DNA of 6,764 nt from positions 1-6,764 of the forward strand of contig JAAHIC010000246.1 of assembly GCA_010671965.1 (NCBI GenBank). Direction: 5' to 3'. This DNA is from Leptolyngbya sp. SIO4C5 (GTDB taxonomy: Bacteria > Cyanobacteriota > Cyanobacteriia > Phormidesmidales > Phormidesmidaceae). Positions 5,772 to 6,764 of the stretch are shown piece by piece. The notes below the pieces were generated by a model. The model made no database searches. It saw only the letters and a program-made list of their open reading frames with translations, and had not been told where the DNA came from. The position numbers and the translations under genes were made by a program. The stretch's first letter is position 1; every line of letters begins with the position of its first letter.

Positions 5772-6241
5772 TCACTGTCGGTAGCAGGGCTGCCTGAAGC
5801 GGCTGCGGTCGGAGACTCCTTGGCCAGCATATCGATAGCATCTCCTAGGGCCATTGTGAGGCTTTGCCGGGTTTGCGCATGTTCTGACTGTTCTATCTTG
5901 AGCGCTTGACCGAGGCGATCGCACTGGGCCAAAGCCGCGACTAGCTGCTGCCGCAGTGCGGCTGTATCTGCAATTTGCTCAACTCGCTGCTCAATTTCAG
6001 CTACGTTTTGGCTTTGGTTTGAGGCTGGTTGCTGTCTGAGCTGATTGATGACCTGCTGTAGTGCCTGATTTTTAGTTTGCAGTTGCTCAACCGTGCTGCG
6101 TCGCTGCTGGGCTTCTGTCTCGTAAAGCTGTCGCCAGTTGGCAGCGCTTTTGTAGGCAGCATCTCGCTCCTTGAGCGTGTCAGCTAGCTGTCGCTGCAGG
6201 TTTCTGATTTCAGTCAGCCACTGGGTAATATCGCCTGTCAT
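5768..6241 (-). CDS. Coiled-coil protein of unknown function
   Basis: The 157-residue protein is soluble and almost entirely helical. Residues 1-72 form one long Gln/Glu/Arg-rich coiled coil (WLTEIRNLQRQLADTLKERD, then SAANWRQLYETEAQQRR). After a short break (PASNQSQN, 72-79), a second helix runs from 80 to about 142. A Ser/Ala/Thr/Asp tail ends in DSD. There is no signal peptide or membrane segment. It resembles short coiled-coil hypothetical proteins common in cyanobacteria; I know of no assigned role, and oligomeric scaffolding is inference. The ATG lacks a Shine-Dalgarno but has a good promoter 25-53 bases upstream. It lies 62 bp downstream of the protease gene on the same strand. Its TAA (5768-5770) overlaps the thrC TAG tail to tail. 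Confidence 0.85.
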   Translation of the reverse strand: MTGDITQWLTEIRNLQRQLADTLKERDAAYKSAANWRQLYETEAQQRRSTVEQLQTKNQALQQVINQLRQQPASNQSQNVAEIEQRVEQIADTAALRQQLVAALAQCDRLGQALKIEQSEHAQTRQSLTMALGDAIDMLAKESPTAAASGSPATDSD

Positions 6242-6265
6242 GCTGGAAACCGAATATTTAACTGA

Positions 6266-6294
6266 AACATAGACAACAGGACTAAATGCGTCAA
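6266..6294 (-). promoter_or_regulatory. Candidate sigma-70 promoter for the coiled-coil gene
   Basis: On the minus strand TTGACG (6289-6294, five of six matches) is followed after exactly 17 bp by TATGTT (6266-6271, four of six). Transcription would begin near 6259, about 18 bases before the ATG at 6241. This is the best-matched promoter in the window. It implies that the coiled-coil gene can be transcribed independently of the protease gene just upstream. Confidence 0.5.
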
Positions 6295-6303
6295 TACCAC
6301 AGC

Positions 6304-6764
6304 CTAAAACAGCAGGCGCGTGAGGGCGGCAGGCGCAGGTAAGACAATTAGTACTAGCAGCGTCAGCGCCAACAGGCCCCAGAAATCCCGCTGGTTATTG
6401 AGTTCACTCACGTCATTCAAAGCTGGCTCATCGACTGCTGGAATAAAAAACAGCAGAATAGCCCAGAGCATAAACTCACGATGAATTAGGGCTAGCCCTA
6501 GCACCAGCAGCCGCGCCACCTGTCCGATGACGGCCCCAGTTCGCTGGCCAAACATGGCGTGAACAATGTGGCCGCCATCTAGCTGACCGATGGGCATGAG
6601 GTTGAGCGCCGTCACCACCAGGCCCAGGCAGCCTGCCACTGCAACCGGGTGGAGTCGAATGGCTTGTTCAGCGTCTAAACTCGCTCCTAAGGCCAGCTTG
6701 CTCAAAATTGCCAGCAGAATTGAGGCACCGGGATCAAGCGCCTGAAAATTTAGCAGACTGGCAT
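6304..6764 (-). CDS. Site-2-type membrane metalloprotease (M50), C-terminal part
   Basis: The gene runs off the right edge; 152 complete codons plus the stop are visible. The key motif is NLMPIGQLDGGH, the M50 NxxPxxxxDG signature whose Asp is the third zinc ligand. The HExxH motif would lie upstream, outside the window. Around it are hydrophobic helices (ASILLAILSKLALG before it; AVIGQVARLLVLGLALI and FMLWAILLFFIPA after it). The segment DEPALNDVSELNNQRDFWG follows, then a last membrane helix and the end TRLLF. These features match the cyanobacterial/plant-plastid branch of intramembrane proteases (Synechocystis Sll0862/Slr0643 and plant EGY type) as I recall them. The family cleaves membrane-bound regulators such as anti-sigma factors; this protein's substrate is unknown. 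The frame continues upstream past a TTG at 6705 to the window edge. Confidence 0.93.
   Translation of the reverse strand, partial: ASLLNFQALDPGASILLAILSKLALGASLDAEQAIRLHPVAVAGCLGLVVTALNLMPIGQLDGGHIVHAMFGQRTGAVIGQVARLLVLGLALIHREFMLWAILLFFIPAVDEPALNDVSELNNQRDFWGLLALTLLVLIVLPAPAALTRLLF

Larger units (their letters stand above)
211..5922. repeat. Dispersed HIP1 octamers (GCGATCGC), 13 copies
   Basis: Copies start at 211, 245, 641, 1532, 1647, 2494, 3233, 3723, 3853, 3990, 5341, 5464 and 5915. Twelve lie within genes and one (3233) in the spacer after the PilP-like gene. None lies beyond 5922. HIP1 is a hallmark of many cyanobacterial genomes. The copies here are spread across both known and unknown genes, which argues that all of them are long-resident in the genome. 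Confidence 0.9.

Noticed and set aside
1..6764. Mobile element, CRISPR, defence or phage system
   Set aside because: No transposase, integrase, cas-like gene, terminal inverted repeats or spaced direct-repeat array. Composition and HIP1 spread look uniform.

Overview
The window is cyanobacterial chromosome. The octamer GCGATCGC (HIP1) occurs 13 times in 6.8 kb, a density typical of many cyanobacteria. The threonine synthase and the site-2-type protease also read as cyanobacterial family members. Base composition is moderate (roughly mid-50s % GC by eye) and looks similar across the genes. I see no transposase, tRNA, rRNA, CRISPR array or phage gene, so this looks like ordinary core chromosome carrying several poorly characterised cyanobacterial genes.

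Layout, left to right. Positions 1-141 hold the end of one gene or the start of another; strand and identity are uncertain. Positions 142-2535 (minus) encode a 797-residue acidic, multi-domain protein of unknown function. Positions 2682-3209 (minus) encode a small membrane protein with a double-CxxC zinc ribbon. Positions 3242-4036 (minus) encode a membrane-anchored, proline/alanine-rich protein with a C-terminal domain resembling pilus or secretion assembly factors (PilP/GspC-like). Positions 4206-4406 (minus) encode a 66-residue protein with a helical C-terminal block. Positions 4647-5771 (plus) encode threonine synthase, thrC. Positions 5768-6241 (minus) encode a coiled-coil protein whose stop codon overlaps that of thrC. 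Positions 6304-6764 (minus) are the C-terminal part of a membrane-embedded M50/site-2-type metalloprotease that runs off the right edge.

The only gene of firmly known metabolic role is thrC, the last step of threonine biosynthesis. It is the only clear plus-strand gene, an island among minus-strand genes. The PilP-like and zinc-ribbon genes are 32 bp apart and are probably co-transcribed. The 797-residue gene follows after a 146 bp gap with its own possible promoter. The protease and coiled-coil genes are 62 bp apart, and that gap holds a good sigma-70-type promoter.

The non-coding DNA has some organisation. The divergent 4206-4406/thrC spacer has overlapping opposed promoter candidates inside a symmetric repeat arrangement. 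The leader of the PilP-like gene has a same-face direct repeat and a dyad overlapping a perfect TTGACA. I found no convincing new multi-gene system. The most interesting items are the unknown 797-residue protein, the PilP-like protein away from recognisable pil genes, and these two operator-like regions.
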